Below, in pieces: positions 41,188-51,200 of a DNA stretch of 64,000 nucleotides (its first letter is position 1; each line of letters begins with the position of its first letter). Source of the DNA: Myceligenerans crystallogenes (GTDB lineage: Bacteria > Actinomycetota > Actinomycetes > Actinomycetales > Cellulomonadaceae); the NCBI RefSeq assembly GCF_039529775.1, contig NZ_BAAANL010000012.1, positions 13,131-77,130 on the forward strand. Direction: 5' to 3'. The position numbers and the translations under genes are program-made. The notes under the pieces are model-generated. The model was not told the origin of the DNA and did no database searches. It saw only the letters and a list, made by a program, of their open reading frames with translations.

Positions 41188-41670
41188 TCAGCGCACCATG
41201 CGGAGCTCGGTGATGCCCGGGAAGTTCTCGTCGTTGATCCTGGCGCCGTCCGCCACGAAGCCGTTGCGCTCGTAGAAGCGCCGGGCGCGGGGGTTGTCCT
41301 CGGCGACCCACAGCTGGCACGGCTCACCCGGCGGCGTCGCGGCGTCGAGCAGCGCCTGCCCGACCCCCGTGCCGTGGTGCTCGGCGAGCACGTACAGCAT
41401 GAACAGCTGGCGCTCGCGCGCCGGGACCACGCCGTGCTGCGTGCGGGCCTGCTCCGCGTGCGCGAACCCCACGACCTCGCCGCCGGCCTCCGCCAGAACG
41501 GGCTTCCAGCCGAGCGCGAGGTGCCGCCGCCAGGCCGTCTCCCGCTTCTCGAGCGTGTGGCTCTCCCAGAACGAGGCGGGCAGCATGTCACCGTACGTGC
41601 TCACCCACATCTCGTGGTGGATGCGGGCGCCGGTGGCGGCGTCGGACATCCGGGCCGTGCGCAGCCTCAT
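41188..41670 (-). CDS. GNAT-family N-acetyltransferase
   Basis: 160 residues from the ATG at 41670, 4-bp overlap with the acyltransferase stop. RTARMSDAATGARIHHEMW at the start, the central acetyl-CoA region LFMLYVLAEHHGTGVGQALLDAA (H-H-G-T-G-V-G) and the C-terminal ELWVAEDN-like strand QLWVAEDNPRARRFYERNGF are clear GNAT motifs. It is the last gene of a three-gene operon (DUF4126, acyltransferase, this). The acceptor is unknown. Confidence 0.92.
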   Translation of the reverse strand: MRLRTARMSDAATGARIHHEMWVSTYGDMLPASFWESHTLEKRETAWRRHLALGWKPVLAEAGGEVVGFAHAEQARTQHGVVPARERQLFMLYVLAEHHGTGVGQALLDAATPPGEPCQLWVAEDNPRARRFYERNGFVADGARINDENFPGITELRMVR

Positions 41671-42359
41671 GCGACGGCCTCCGGCGGCTCGTCCTCCGAC
41701 CGGAGGCGGGGCTCGGTGCGGTTGGCGGGCTTCACGCCGCTCTTGTCGGCGTAGAACGCGCGGATCCGGTCCATGTCGGCGCGCACGTCGCCCGTCAGCT
41801 CCAGCGCGGGGCCGAGCCCGGCCAGCCGCCGCTCGCCGTCGACGTAGCCGAGGGTGACCGGCATCCCGGCCGCCAGCGCGATCCGGTAGAAGCCCGACTT
41901 CCAGTAGCCGGAACCGGCCGAGCGGGTCCCCTCGGGTGTCACCACCAGGTGCGACACCGCGCCGGAGCGCATCCCGTCCAGGAGCTGGTCGACGATCCCC
42001 GCCGGGTTGGCGCGATCCACCGCGACGCCGCCGAGGGACGTGATGAGCCCGCGCAGCGGCCCCTTCAGCCACGAGTCCTTGATGAGGAACTTGATCCGCA
42101 CGTCCAGCTCCCAGGCGATCGCGAGCATGAGGAAGAAGTCCGTGTTCGAGGTGTGCGGCGCGCCGATGAACACCGTCGGCCGGCTCGGCGCGGTACTGGG
42201 CGCCAGGCGGTAGCCGGCCAGGAGCCAGATCAGCCGGGCGCCCGCACGGCGGACGGCGCGAAGGGGGGCGGGCGTGCGTGAGGGTGACATGCGTGTCGGT
42301 GTCCCTGGGTTTCTTCGTGGGCGCCGGGGCGAGAACGTCCCAGTCTCCCAGATCGTCAT
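41667..42359 (-). CDS. 1-acyl-glycerol-3-phosphate acyltransferase-like protein
   Basis: 230 residues if started at 42359 (overlapping the DUF4126 stop, ATGA); an internal ATG at 42290 gives 207 residues and removes a poorly conserved Arg/Pro-rich start. The acyltransferase motifs are HTSNTDFF (HX4D) about residue 69-76, FLIKDSWLKGP and the phosphate-binding PEGTRS (about 143). Family: PlsC/LPLAT, short actinobacterial type. One amphipathic stretch (RLIWLLAGYRL) may touch the membrane. It would acylate lysophosphatidate or another lipid head in the inner leaflet. Confidence 0.85.
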   Translation of the reverse strand: MTIWETGTFSPRRPRRNPGTPTRMSPSRTPAPLRAVRRAGARLIWLLAGYRLAPSTAPSRPTVFIGAPHTSNTDFFLMLAIAWELDVRIKFLIKDSWLKGPLRGLITSLGGVAVDRANPAGIVDQLLDGMRSGAVSHLVVTPEGTRSAGSGYWKSGFYRIALAAGMPVTLGYVDGERRLAGLGPALELTGDVRADMDRIRAFYADKSGVKPANRTEPRLRSEDEPPEAVA

Positions 42360-42970
42360 GCCGTCCCGTACGCCTCGTCGATCTGCTTGAGGCGGCGGTG
42401 CTTGCGCACGCCCCGCACGATGAGGATCAACCCGATCGCGAACAGGATCAGCACCGGGATCATGAGGAACGGCAGCGTGATCCCGAGGAAGGACACGCCG
42501 ACGGCGGCGGCGTCCTCCACCGTGCTCATCACCGGCGCGGCGGTACCGCCGCTGACCGCGTTCGTGATGACCCGCCCGCCGGCCTTGGCGGCGTGCACCA
42601 CCAGCGCGAGCACGACGCCGACGGTCACCGTGATCCACTCGCCGCCCTCGAAGAAGGCCTGCGGGTCCGACACCGTGACCGTCTCCGAGGCGGAACCCGC
42701 GCCGAACGCGATGCCGCCCGCGGTGGGGCGGATGACCGTCTGCAGCACGTCGTTCACCGAGTCCAGCGCGGGGATCTTGTCGGCCACGATCTCGACGACG
42801 AGCAGCACCCCGAGGATCACCATCACCCAGGGGTTCTCCAGCCACTGCCACCCCGCCGGCAGCGAGAGCAGGTCGCTGAACCGCGACAGCAGTCCGAGCA
42901 GCAGCAGCGGGATCCAGGCGTTGACCCCCGCCGCCATGGCGAGGCCACTACCGGTAGCAAGTTCGAGCAT
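42356..42970 (-). CDS. DUF4126 membrane protein
   Basis: 204 residues with five or six membrane segments: GLAMAAGVNAWIPLLLLGLLSRF at the start (family hallmark), WVMVILGVLLVVEIVADKIPALDSVNDVLQTVIRP, ITVTVGVVLALVVHAAKAGGR and IPVLILFAIGLILIVRG, ending in a basic tail (RKHRRLKQID). The PxxDxxxDxxxTxIRP motif is typical of DUF4126. Function unknown; first gene of the operon with the acyltransferase and GNAT, suggesting an envelope-lipid role (inference). Confidence 0.9.
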   Translation of the reverse strand: MLELATGSGLAMAAGVNAWIPLLLLGLLSRFSDLLSLPAGWQWLENPWVMVILGVLLVVEIVADKIPALDSVNDVLQTVIRPTAGGIAFGAGSASETVTVSDPQAFFEGGEWITVTVGVVLALVVHAAKAGGRVITNAVSGGTAAPVMSTVEDAAAVGVSFLGITLPFLMIPVLILFAIGLILIVRGVRKHRRLKQIDEAYGTA

Positions 42971-43057
42971 GCCCCGAGTGTTCCACGAGACGCCGGCAGT
43001 CGATGAAGAATCGCCTCCGTTGTCCGATCCGTGATCTTCGCATCGGCTCCGGGCACA

Positions 43058-43093
43058 CGAAGACCCCGCGGTTGTGGACCCGCGGGGTCTTCG
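43058..43093. terminator. Perfect 14-bp stem-loop
   Basis: CGAAGACCCCGCGG (43058-43071) pairs with 43080-43093, loop TTGTGGAC. It is between the DUF4126 start and the stop of the 43257 gene; on the minus strand it would terminate the latter. A smaller hairpin (43121-43137) lies nearby. No RNA gene found in 42971-43256. Confidence 0.65.
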
Positions 43094-43256
43094 CGATCCG
43101 CTGTCTCATTTCGGATCCCGCCGGCGCAAGGCGCCGGAAGTCTGGGACAAGCGTACTGCGATCACGCCCTGGTTCGGACCGTTCGCGCCCGTGCCCGGAG
43201 AACCGGCGCCGAACGGCGAGGTGAGCGTCCTGGACGAACTCGCCGAGCCGGCGCGG

Positions 43257-44168
43257 TTACTTCTCCTCGAGCTTGCTGGCTTCCTGTTCCGTCTTCGCCG
43301 CGCCGTCCTCGTCGCCGTCGCGGCGCAGGAGGCCGGCCAGCGAACGCAGGGACAGGGCGCTGTCCGACTTCGCGATCGCCGCCGCCGCTCCGGCCGCGCC
43401 CGCGACGCCCCCGCCGGAGCTCTTCCACAGGTTCATCGCCTGCTGGGCGACGTCGAGCACCTTGTCGCGCTCCTGCTCGCCGATGAGGTTGGACCCGAGG
43501 TCCGAGATCGCCGTCTCCAGCGCGGCCCGCTGCTTGTCCGCGTCGCCGTCGAGGCTCTTGAACACCCCGACCGCGTCCCGCGCGAGGGCGGACGTGTCCT
43601 TCTCGCCCTTCTCCGTCATCGCGCTGCCGAACGACGCCAGCGCCACCGCGAACCGCGACACCATCCCGCCCTGCTCACCCGGGATGAGGTCCGCGCCCTT
43701 CTCGACCAGCGCGTGCAGCTGCTCCGCGGCCTTCGCCTCGAGGCCGCCCCCGGGCCGCTCCGCCTCTTCCGCGGCCGCCACGGGAGTCTCGGCCGCCGCG
43801 GGAGCGGGCGTCTCCGCTGCCGTGGGAGCCGCCGCCACCGCGGGAGCAGGCGCCTGGGCCACTGCGGGAGTCTCCGCCACCGCCGGAGCAGGCGCCTCGG
43901 CCACCGCGGGAGCCTCCGCCACCACCGCCGGCACCGCCTCGGCCGGAGCCGTCTGGCCGACAGCGGGGGCCGCCGCCGCTTCCGTCACCGGCGCGGCCGG
44001 CGCGATCTCGTCCGCCTGCCCGGCGCCGCTCACCTGGTCCGCCACGGGCGCCGTCTGCGCCCCGGCCACCTCGGCGGCAGGTGCCGCCACCGCCTCCACT
44101 GCACCCTCTGCGCTCGCAGTGGTCCCCTGCGTACCCGGCTCGCTCACCGTCTCACTCCTGTCAGTCAT
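43257..44168 (-). CDS. Ala/Pro-rich protein of unknown function
   Basis: 303 residues from the ATG at 44168 (MTDRSETVSEPG). The first 150 residues are low complexity, made of APAVAEAPA-like repeats. The rest is a helical domain (LEAKAAEQLHALVEKGADLIPGEQGGMVSRFAVALASF; VLDVAQQAMNLWKSSGGG) ending in an acidic, Lys-rich tail. No signal peptide or membrane helix. I do not recognise the family; its codon usage is native. Start is uncertain: an alternative ATG at 44198 exists and neither has a strong ribosome site. Confidence 0.6.
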   Translation of the reverse strand: MTDRSETVSEPGTQGTTASAEGAVEAVAAPAAEVAGAQTAPVADQVSGAGQADEIAPAAPVTEAAAAPAVGQTAPAEAVPAVVAEAPAVAEAPAPAVAETPAVAQAPAPAVAAAPTAAETPAPAAAETPVAAAEEAERPGGGLEAKAAEQLHALVEKGADLIPGEQGGMVSRFAVALASFGSAMTEKGEKDTSALARDAVGVFKSLDGDADKQRAALETAISDLGSNLIGEQERDKVLDVAQQAMNLWKSSGGGVAGAAGAAAAIAKSDSALSLRSLAGLLRRDGDEDGAAKTEQEASKLEEK

Positions 44169-44217
44169 CGTGGGAGCGAAAATACCAGAACCGGGCATAC
44201 GTCCGGACTACTTCCCG

Positions 44218-44529
44218 CTACCGGCGGCCGCCCTGTTCGGGCGGGTCGACGATGATCCGCGGGCCCTTGCCGGGGCCGCCCGGAGCGGGGGACGCGGGCG
44301 GCGGCTTCGGCGCGCCCTTGGCGGCGTCGCCCGCGGCCTCGCCGGCCGCCTTCGCCGCACGCGCCGCGCGCAGCGTCTTGACCGCCTTGTACAGGGTGAT
44401 CCCGGCGACGACGACGGCGACCGCGTCGTCGGCCAGACCGAGCGGACCGAGGAAATCGGGGATGATGTCGATCGGGCTCGCGATGGTCCCGATCGAGGCG
44501 ACGAGCGCGAGGATTTCCTTCCAGTTCAT
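44218..44529 (-). CDS. DUF1232 (YkvA-like) membrane protein
   Basis: 103 residues. The DUF1232 core is SPIDIIPDFLGPLGLADDAVAVVVAGITLYKAV (residues 17-52), in which PID-IIPDF-x-G-x-LDDA is the family motif. A basic, Ala-rich helix and a Pro/Gly tail (GGPGKGPRIIVDPPEQ) follow. Function unknown. It is encoded just upstream of the Ala/Pro-rich protein on the same strand (50-bp gap). Confidence 0.85.
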   Translation of the reverse strand: MNWKEILALVASIGTIASPIDIIPDFLGPLGLADDAVAVVVAGITLYKAVKTLRAARAAKAAGEAAGDAAKGAPKPPPASPAPGGPGKGPRIIVDPPEQGGRR

Positions 44530-44648
44530 GCGCACGAACGTATCGGAGAAGTCAGCGGCCCGCCAGACTCGTCGTCAAAGACCGGTATGCCGACACCCTG
44601 CCGAAACCCTGCGGCAACCCGGACCCGTCTTCCGGCCGGCGCCACGCC

Positions 44649-45329
44649 TCAGACGCGGACCGGCTCCTCCGGCACGAGCCGGCTCGTGTACCCCGCCTCG
44701 ACCAGCCGGTCGAACGCCGCCCGCACCGGGCCGGGCATGTCCTGCCCGGCCGCGATGAACCCGCGCTCGGCGTAGACGGTCAACCGCTGCGTGTCGCCGA
44801 CCAGCATGTCGATCACGCGGTCGACGTCGCCGATGCTCGACACGTAGTCGTCGAGCGGCATGGGCGGCGAGACGCAGTAGGCCTGCACCTCGGGCCACAC
44901 CACCGCGCACGTCGCGTGGACCCGCCGCTGGTGATAGGGCTTGGTCACGAACATGACCGAGCCCACCTCGATCCCGCGCTCGGCGAGCACCCGCCGGCTG
45001 TACTCGACGTTCTCGGCGGTGTTGCGCGCCTCCGGCTCGACGAGGACGACGTCGTCGGGCACGCCGCGCGCGACGGCCCGGTCGCGGTAGCCGACCGCCT
45101 CCCCGCGCGGGAACGCGGCGACGGTGGTGGTCGCGTTGGCGCCGGTGAAGACGATCCGGGGGAAGTAGCCCTCGTGGTAGAGGGCTGCCGTGTAGTCGGC
45201 GACTCCTGTGTCGTGCCCGCCGAGCCCGATGCACACGTCGACGGCCCGGGGCTCCTGGCGCAGGTCGTGAAAAGCCCACAGCGTCTCGACGTCGCTCCGC
45301 ACACCGGCGGGGATCATGACGTTCGGCAT
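44649..45329 (-). CDS. YdcF/SanA-family (DUF218) protein
   Basis: 226 residues from the ATG at 45329; TATGGT 7 nt upstream could be the -10 of a leaderless message. DUF218 signs are VDVCIGLGGHDTGVADYTAALYHEGYFPRIVFTGAN and the acidic PDDVVLVEPEARNTAENVEYSRRVL, then VMFVTKPYHQRRVHATC. The cytoplasmic YdcF subgroup has no membrane anchor, as here. A longer frame opens at 45485, right after the XRE gene with a good AAGGAG site, and would add 52 polar residues; I regard it as less likely. Substrate unknown. Confidence 0.85.
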   Translation of the reverse strand: MPNVMIPAGVRSDVETLWAFHDLRQEPRAVDVCIGLGGHDTGVADYTAALYHEGYFPRIVFTGANATTTVAAFPRGEAVGYRDRAVARGVPDDVVLVEPEARNTAENVEYSRRVLAERGIEVGSVMFVTKPYHQRRVHATCAVVWPEVQAYCVSPPMPLDDYVSSIGDVDRVIDMLVGDTQRLTVYAERGFIAAGQDMPGPVRAAFDRLVEAGYTSRLVPEEPVRV

Positions 45330-45486
45330 ATCTGGACCATACGTCTCAGAGCGTCGCGCGGCACGGTCGGGGGGCGTACCGTCGCCCGGATGCCGTCCGC
45401 CATCGGTCTGTTCTTTCATGTCGCGACGCGCTTCCGATCGTTTTCCAGCGGCATGCGGGTACAACGTAGCGGATGGATCCTCCATG

Positions 45487-45708
45487 TCACGACTCCTTCT
45501 CGAGGCAGCCGTCGAGGCAGACCTCGACCCGGATGTGGAACCCGGACGCCTCGATCACCTGGGCCAGCAGCCGGTAGGTCGGCTCGAACCTGCCGTTCTC
45601 GATCCTGCTGACGGTCGACGCCGCAACGTCTGCCATCTCGGCCATCGCGCTCATGCTGACCCCCTTGTCCCGGCGCACACGGGCGAGGATCTCGGCTGCA
45701 GTGGTCAA
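45487..45708 (-). CDS. Small XRE-family HTH protein, possible orphan antitoxin
   Basis: 73 residues from a TTG at 45708 with GGAGG 5 nt upstream; a TTG at 45747 is an alternative. The helix-turn-helix is MSAMAEMADVAASTVSRIENGRFEPTYRLL, and the C-terminus reads VIEASGFHIRVEVCLDGCLEKES. Proteins of this shape often precede an AbiEii-type nucleotidyltransferase toxin, but here the next frame leads into the YdcF gene instead. The partner may be lost, or the protein may be a free-standing regulator. Confidence 0.7.
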   Translation of the reverse strand: MTTAAEILARVRRDKGVSMSAMAEMADVAASTVSRIENGRFEPTYRLLAQVIEASGFHIRVEVCLDGCLEKES

Positions 45709-45920
45709 CGGCACCTCCGTGGTGTGATCCGGCTGGACGCACGACAAGGTCCGCCGGACGATTGCTCGCCGGCAGACCCTGTCCGGACCCGAACGTAATC
45801 ATCTAGTTTTCAGCTGTCACCTTTTGACTCCGGCGAAACTCCGAAATGTTGCGACACCGTCCGACGTCAGGTAATGGCCTGCCTCATAACGGTCACCATT
45901 TCCCGGTACTCTCAGCGCCC

Positions 45921-47426
45921 ATGGGCACCGTCTCCACCGCGCGTACCGCGCGACGCCTCGCCGGCGAGCACCCGGCGTGGCTGTTGCTGCGGTCCACGGA
46001 TGCCGCAGCCGCCGTCGCGCTGCTCGGGCGCCATCTCGCGCGCGGCACGCGCCACCTGTCCGAGGCCGATCTCGTCGCACGCCTCGAGGACGAGATCGCC
46101 GAGCTCCGCCGCCAGGGCTTCGACCTCGCCCCGTCCGCGCGCTCCCAGGTCGCCGAGTGGTTGCGCGACGGGATCCTGGTGCGCCGCCCGTGCGTCACCC
46201 CGGACGGCCCGCACGCCCCGGGGCAGCCCGAGCAGATCGAGCAGATCGAGCAGATCGAGCTGTCCGACGGCGGCCTGGCGGCGGTCGCGTTCGTCGCCCG
46301 GCTCGCGCGCCCCCATCCGGTCGCGACGCCCGCGCGCCTGGCGATCGTCCTCGGCGCGCTGCGCGACCTCGCCGACGACGCCGAGCCGGACCCCGAGACC
46401 CGCCTCGCCGCGCTGCGCGCCCGGCGCGCGCGGCTCGACGCCGAGATCGACGCCGTCCGGCACGGCACCGTGACCCCGCTCGCGCCCGGGGACGCCGCGG
46501 AGCGCGCCCGGGAGATCCTGGCGCTGGCCGCCGACGTCCCCGCCGACCTGCTCCGCGTCCGTGCCGACCTGACGTCGGCCGACGCCGGGCTGCGCCGCGA
46601 GCTGACCGCGTCCGGCCCCACCCGCGACGCCTTCGTCGACGACGTCTTCCGCGGCGTCGACCACCTCGGCGACACCCCCGCCGGCCGCGGCCTGACGGCC
46701 TTCGGCGATCTCCTGGACGACGGCGAGCACGACGCCGTCGCGCACGTCACCCGCCTGCTGCAGGCCCCCGGCGCCACCGCGGAGCTCACCTCGGGCGAGG
46801 TGGCGGCGCTGCGCCGCCTCGTGGCGGACCTGCGCGCCGCCACCGACGAGGCGACGGGCACCATGACGGCGCTGCGCCGCGCGCTGCAGCGCGCGGCCCG
46901 GTCGGGCGACCTGCCCCTCGAGCGGGCACTGGCGGGCCTGCTGCGCGAGGCGGAGGCCGCGGCCCTGGAGCTCGCCGACGACGTCCCCCCGCACACGCCC
47001 ACGAGCCTGGTCCTGAAGCTCCCGGCGGTCGCCCCGGTCTCCCCGTCCGGCGTCGTCCCCCACGACCCCGCCGACGACCGTCCCGCGCCGCTGGTGCGGC
47101 CCCGGCCCGCGGCCCCGGCCGGGTCCGGGGCGCCCGTGGACCTGGCCGCGTTGCGCGCGCTCGCCCGCGCCGCCGAGATCGACGACGACGAGCTGCGCGG
47201 CTACGTGAACGACGTCGTGGCCCGCCGGGGCGCCGCGACGATCGGAGAGGTGCTGCGCGTGCATCCCGCGACCCAGGGCCTGGCCAGCATCATCGGGCTG
47301 CTCGCGCTGGCCGAGCGGCACGCGCGCCGCACCGGCGAGGCCGAGGACGTCGCCTGGCCCGGACCCGACGGCACCTTCCGTCATGCCCGACTCCCCCGCC
47401 ACCGCTTCGAGGAGCCCGTCCCGTGA
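45921..47426 (+). CDS. jetA: JetA/MksF-like protein (DUF3375)
   Basis: 501 residues from the ATG at 45921 (MGTVSTARTARRL); the frame upstream is promoter, with TACTCT 8 nt before the ATG. DUF3375 features are HPAWLLLRSTDAAAAVALLGRHL and LSEADLVARLEDEIAELRRQGFDL at the N-terminus, WLRDGILVRR as the winged-helix wing, then long helical segments (TATRDAFVDDVFRGVDHLGDTPAGRGLTAFGDLL). It is the kleisin-like subunit of a Wadjet/MksBEF SMC complex. A 9-bp repeat codes EQIEQIEQIE near residue 105. The GTGA overlap with jetB shows an operon. Confidence 0.88.
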   Translation: MGTVSTARTARRLAGEHPAWLLLRSTDAAAAVALLGRHLARGTRHLSEADLVARLEDEIAELRRQGFDLAPSARSQVAEWLRDGILVRRPCVTPDGPHAPGQPEQIEQIEQIELSDGGLAAVAFVARLARPHPVATPARLAIVLGALRDLADDAEPDPETRLAALRARRARLDAEIDAVRHGTVTPLAPGDAAERAREILALAADVPADLLRVRADLTSADAGLRRELTASGPTRDAFVDDVFRGVDHLGDTPAGRGLTAFGDLLDDGEHDAVAHVTRLLQAPGATAELTSGEVAALRRLVADLRAATDEATGTMTALRRALQRAARSGDLPLERALAGLLREAEAAALELADDVPPHTPTSLVLKLPAVAPVSPSGVVPHDPADDRPAPLVRPRPAAPAGSGAPVDLAALRALARAAEIDDDELRGYVNDVVARRGAATIGEVLRVHPATQGLASIIGLLALAERHARRTGEAEDVAWPGPDGTFRHARLPRHRFEEPVP

Positions 47427-48205
47427 CCGGACCCATGGAACATCTGAGCAACTCCCGCCCGGGCGGGGCCGGGCAGCCCGCACCCCCGCGCCGGCCGGGG
47501 ACCCCGCCGGAGGCGCCGGCCCCGCCCCCGCCGTCGTCGGCCGATCTGAACGCCGCGGCCCAGGGCGCCGCGGGCGGGAACCCGCCGGCACCGCCGGCGG
47601 ACCCGCCGGTCGCCCGGCTCTGGCCGGGCGACCCCGGCACGCTGCCCGCGCCCGCGCGGCGGGCCCTGGCCGCGCTCGTGCGCGGACCGCACGTGTCGGC
47701 GGCCGACGACGGCGCCGCGTGGCGCGACCTGGTCACCCACCTCGACGCGGTGCGCAGCCGGCTCGCCGACCTGTACCTGGACCTGGTGCTGGACCACGAC
47801 GAGCAGATCGCGTTCGTGCGCGACGCCGCGGCGGCGTCCGGTGCCCCGCCGGTCGTGCGGGAGCTGCCGCTGACGTTCGCGGACACGGTGCTGCTGCTGC
47901 ACCTGCGCTCGCGCCTGCTGGAGGCGCCGGGCAGCGACGTCGTCGCGGACCTGGACGACGTGATGGACGAGCTGCGCCCCTTCCGGCGGCGCAGCAGCCC
48001 CGACGGCGGCGGGCTGGACGGCGCGGGATTCGACGGCGGGGTCGCCGCGGGCTGGAAGCGGCTCGCCGACGCCGGGATCCTGCGGCCGGTGCCGGGCAGC
48101 GAGCGCCGCGCGGTGATCTCCCCCGTGCTGCGCACGCTGTTCGGCGCGGAGGAGATCGAGGCGGTCCGCAACGAGTACGCACGATTCAGCCGGGAGGGAC
48201 TGTGA
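47423..48205 (+). CDS. jetB: JetB/MksE-like protein (DUF4194)
   Basis: 260 residues from the GTG at 47423, which overlaps the jetA stop and has GAGGAG upstream. The first 75 residues are Pro/Ala-rich and disordered (more than usual). The DUF4194 domain follows: WRDLVTHLDAVRSRLADLYLDLVLDHDEQIAFVRDA, LPLTFADTVLLLHLRSRLLEA, then GWKRLADAGILRPV and SPVLRTLFGAEEIEAV, a double winged-helix layout. It corresponds to the KITE-like subunit that binds JetA. Overlaps jetC by 4 bp. Confidence 0.9.
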   Translation: MTGPMEHLSNSRPGGAGQPAPPRRPGTPPEAPAPPPPSSADLNAAAQGAAGGNPPAPPADPPVARLWPGDPGTLPAPARRALAALVRGPHVSAADDGAAWRDLVTHLDAVRSRLADLYLDLVLDHDEQIAFVRDAAAASGAPPVVRELPLTFADTVLLLHLRSRLLEAPGSDVVADLDDVMDELRPFRRRSSPDGGGLDGAGFDGGVAAGWKRLADAGILRPVPGSERRAVISPVLRTLFGAEEIEAVRNEYARFSREGL

Positions 48206-51200
48206 TCATGCAGGGCATCAACCCCGGGCAGTGGCGCCTCGCGCGCGTCGAGATCGTCAACTGGGGCACGTTCCCGGGCCACCACCGGATCGACGTGGCG
48301 CGGGAGGGCTTCCTGCTGACCGGTCACTCCGGATCGGGCAAGTCCTCGCTGGTGGACGCCGTGGCGGCGGTGCTCACGCCGCCGTCGGACCTGCGGTTCA
48401 ACGCGGCCGCGGCCTCGGTCGCGGGCGGCACGGGCCGCGGGGACCGGTCCGTGGCGAGCTACGTGCGCGGCGCGTGGCGGCACCGGACGGACGAGGCGAC
48501 GGGCGAGGCGGTCGCGGACACGCTGCGGCCGTCCACCACGTGGAGCGGCGTGCTGCTGCGTTACGAGGACGGCGCCGGGCACGCCGCCACGCTCGTGCGG
48601 CTCATGCTGCTGCGGCGGGGCTCCGACCGGGTGGCGGACCTGTTCGTGCACCAGCCGGGAGAGGCCGACCTGCTCGACCTCGAGCCGTTCGTCCGCACCG
48701 GCCTGGACGCCCCGGGTCTGCGCAAGCACCTGCCGGAGGCCACCGTCTCGGACCGGCACGCCGCTTTCGCCGGGGCGTTCAGCGAGCGCCTCGGCGTCGG
48801 CGACCCGAGCGCGCTGGTGCTGCTGCACCGGACGCAGTCGGCGAAGAACCTGGGCAGCCTGGACGACCTGTTCCGGGACTACATGCTCGACGAGCCGATC
48901 ACGTTCGGCCTGGCGGAGGCCGCGGCGCAGCAGTTCGCGGAGGTGACGCGCGCGCACGCGCGGATCGACGACGCGCGGCGGCAGCTGGAGGCGCTGGACC
49001 GGCTGGTGCCGTTGTGCCGGCAGTACGACGACGGCGCGCGCTCGGCGGTGCAGGCGGCGACGCTGCGCGGGTCGCTGGAGCCGTACCGGGACATGGTCAA
49101 GCTGGAGCTGGCCGCGGCGGCGCTGGCCGACGCGCAGCGGTCCGAGGACACGGCGGCGAACGACCGGGAGGCGGCCGAGGCGGAGTTGGAGCAGGCCGTG
49201 AGCGCCCATCGGCAGGCGGTGAGCGTGGCGCAGGTGCGCGGCGGTCAGGCGATGGCCACGCAGGGCGACCGGCTGCAGCGGGCGGGCGAGATCGCGGCGC
49301 TGGTGCGCTCGCGCCGGTCGGAGCTGGCGGCGGACCTGCAGTCGGTGGGGCTGACGCCGCCGGAGTCGTTCGCGGAGTTCTCGGCGCTGCGGGAGCTGGC
49401 GCGCACGGAGCTGGCGGCGGCGGGCGGGGACGCCGTGACGGGCGCGACGCCGGTCCTGACGGGCCCGGCGGCGCAGATGCGCAAGGCGCACGAGGCGCGG
49501 GCGGCCGTCGTGGCGGAGCACGCGCGGATCTCGGCGCAGGTGCAGGCGCTGCGCACGTCGCGCAGCAATCTCCCGGCCGAGCTGATCGCGGCGCGGCGGA
49601 AGCTGTGCGAGGTGACGGGGATCGCCGAGTCCGCGCTGCGGTTCGCGGCGGAGCTGCTGCGGGTCCGGTCCGGCCAGGAGCAGTGGGCCGGGGCGATCGA
49701 GAAGGTGCTGCGCCCGCTGGCCACGATCCTGCTCGTCCCGGCCGCCTACCAGGACGTGGTGCGTGAGGCGGTGGCGTCGTCGTCGGGCATCGACCTGGAG
49801 TTCCAGGTGGTGGGGGTGCGCGCCGACGCGCCGCGCGCGGCGTCGCACCCGGACTCGCTGATCCACAAGGTCGAGGTGGCCGACGTGCCGGGCGCGCCCT
49901 GGCTGCACCACCGGCTGTCGGACTTCGACTACCGCTGCGTGGCCGGCACCGAGGACTTCGACGACGTCGAACGGGCGGTCACGCCCGCGGGTCAGGTGAA
50001 GCACGCGGGCGATCACCTCGCGGTGCACGACGCCGCCGACCCGGGCGCGCGGATCCTCGGCGACGACATCACGGACAAGCTCGACCACCTGCTGGGGCAG
50101 GCACGGGACGTGCAGGCGCGGCTGACCGCGGCCGAGGACGCCGTCGCCGCGGCGACGAACGCCGAGCGCGACCGGCTGCAGCGGGTGTTCGCGCTGCGGC
50201 AGGTGCAGCGGCGCGAGTGGCACGACGTCGACATCGAGTCGGCCGAGCAGAACCTCGCGGAGGCGCAGCGCACGTTCGACTCGCTGCTCACCGGCACGCA
50301 GGATCTGGCCACGGCCGAGCACGACGTCGAGGAGGCGGAGGAGCGGCTGTCCGCGGCCCGCGTCACGGCCGCCGTGGCGGCGGACGTGCTCGCGGAGGCG
50401 CGGGCGGCGCGGCGCGCGATCGAGCGGGTGGTGGAGCAGCTGCGCGGCGCGTCGGCGCCGGACGCGATCCCGGACGCCCATCGCGAGGAGCTGGAGGGGC
50501 GGTACGCGCAGGTGCGCCGGACGGTCACGCACGATGTCGTGGACGAGGTGTCGCTGGCGGTGTCGCGCACGCTGGACGGCGAGCGCGAGGCGGGGCTGCG
50601 CAGCTCCGGGGCGGCCGAACGGGAGATCACCGGGCTGCTCGCGGAGTTCCGGCGGAGCTGGCCGGCGCTGACCCGGGACCTGGGTGCGGGCGTGGGCGAC
50701 CGGGCGCGGTACCTGGAGCTCGCCGAGTCCGTGCGGACCCGGCGGCTGCCGGAGCTGGAGGCCGAGCTGGAGCAGATGCTGGCCGGGGTCGCGCAGCGTG
50801 CCCTGGACCGGCTCGCGGCCGAGATCCGGCAGGCGCCCGGCGTGATCCGCGAGCGGATCGTGCCGGTGAACGACTCGCTGCGCCGGTCGGAGTACGCGCC
50901 CGGGCGGTTCCTGGAGATCCGGGTCAGGGAACAGCAGCCCGCGGCGGTCCGCGAGTTCCTGGACGCGCTCGACGGGCTGGCCACGGACCGGGCGGCCGCG
51001 CTGCCGCGGCTGGAGGCGGTGATGCGCCGGCTCGGGTCGGCGGACCCCGCCGACCGCGCGTGGCGCACCCTGTGCCTGGACACGCGCCGGCACGTGCGGT
51101 TCACCGGGGTGGAGCTGGACGCGTCCGGGATGACGCTGGACGTGCACGACTCGTCGGCCGGGCTGTCCGGCGGGCAGCGCCAGAAGCTCGTCGTGTTCTG

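Noticed and set aside
42971..43256. tRNA or small RNA gene before the terminator-like hairpin
   Set aside because: No T-loop GGTTCRANTCC or cloverleaf could be formed on either strand; only hairpins remain.
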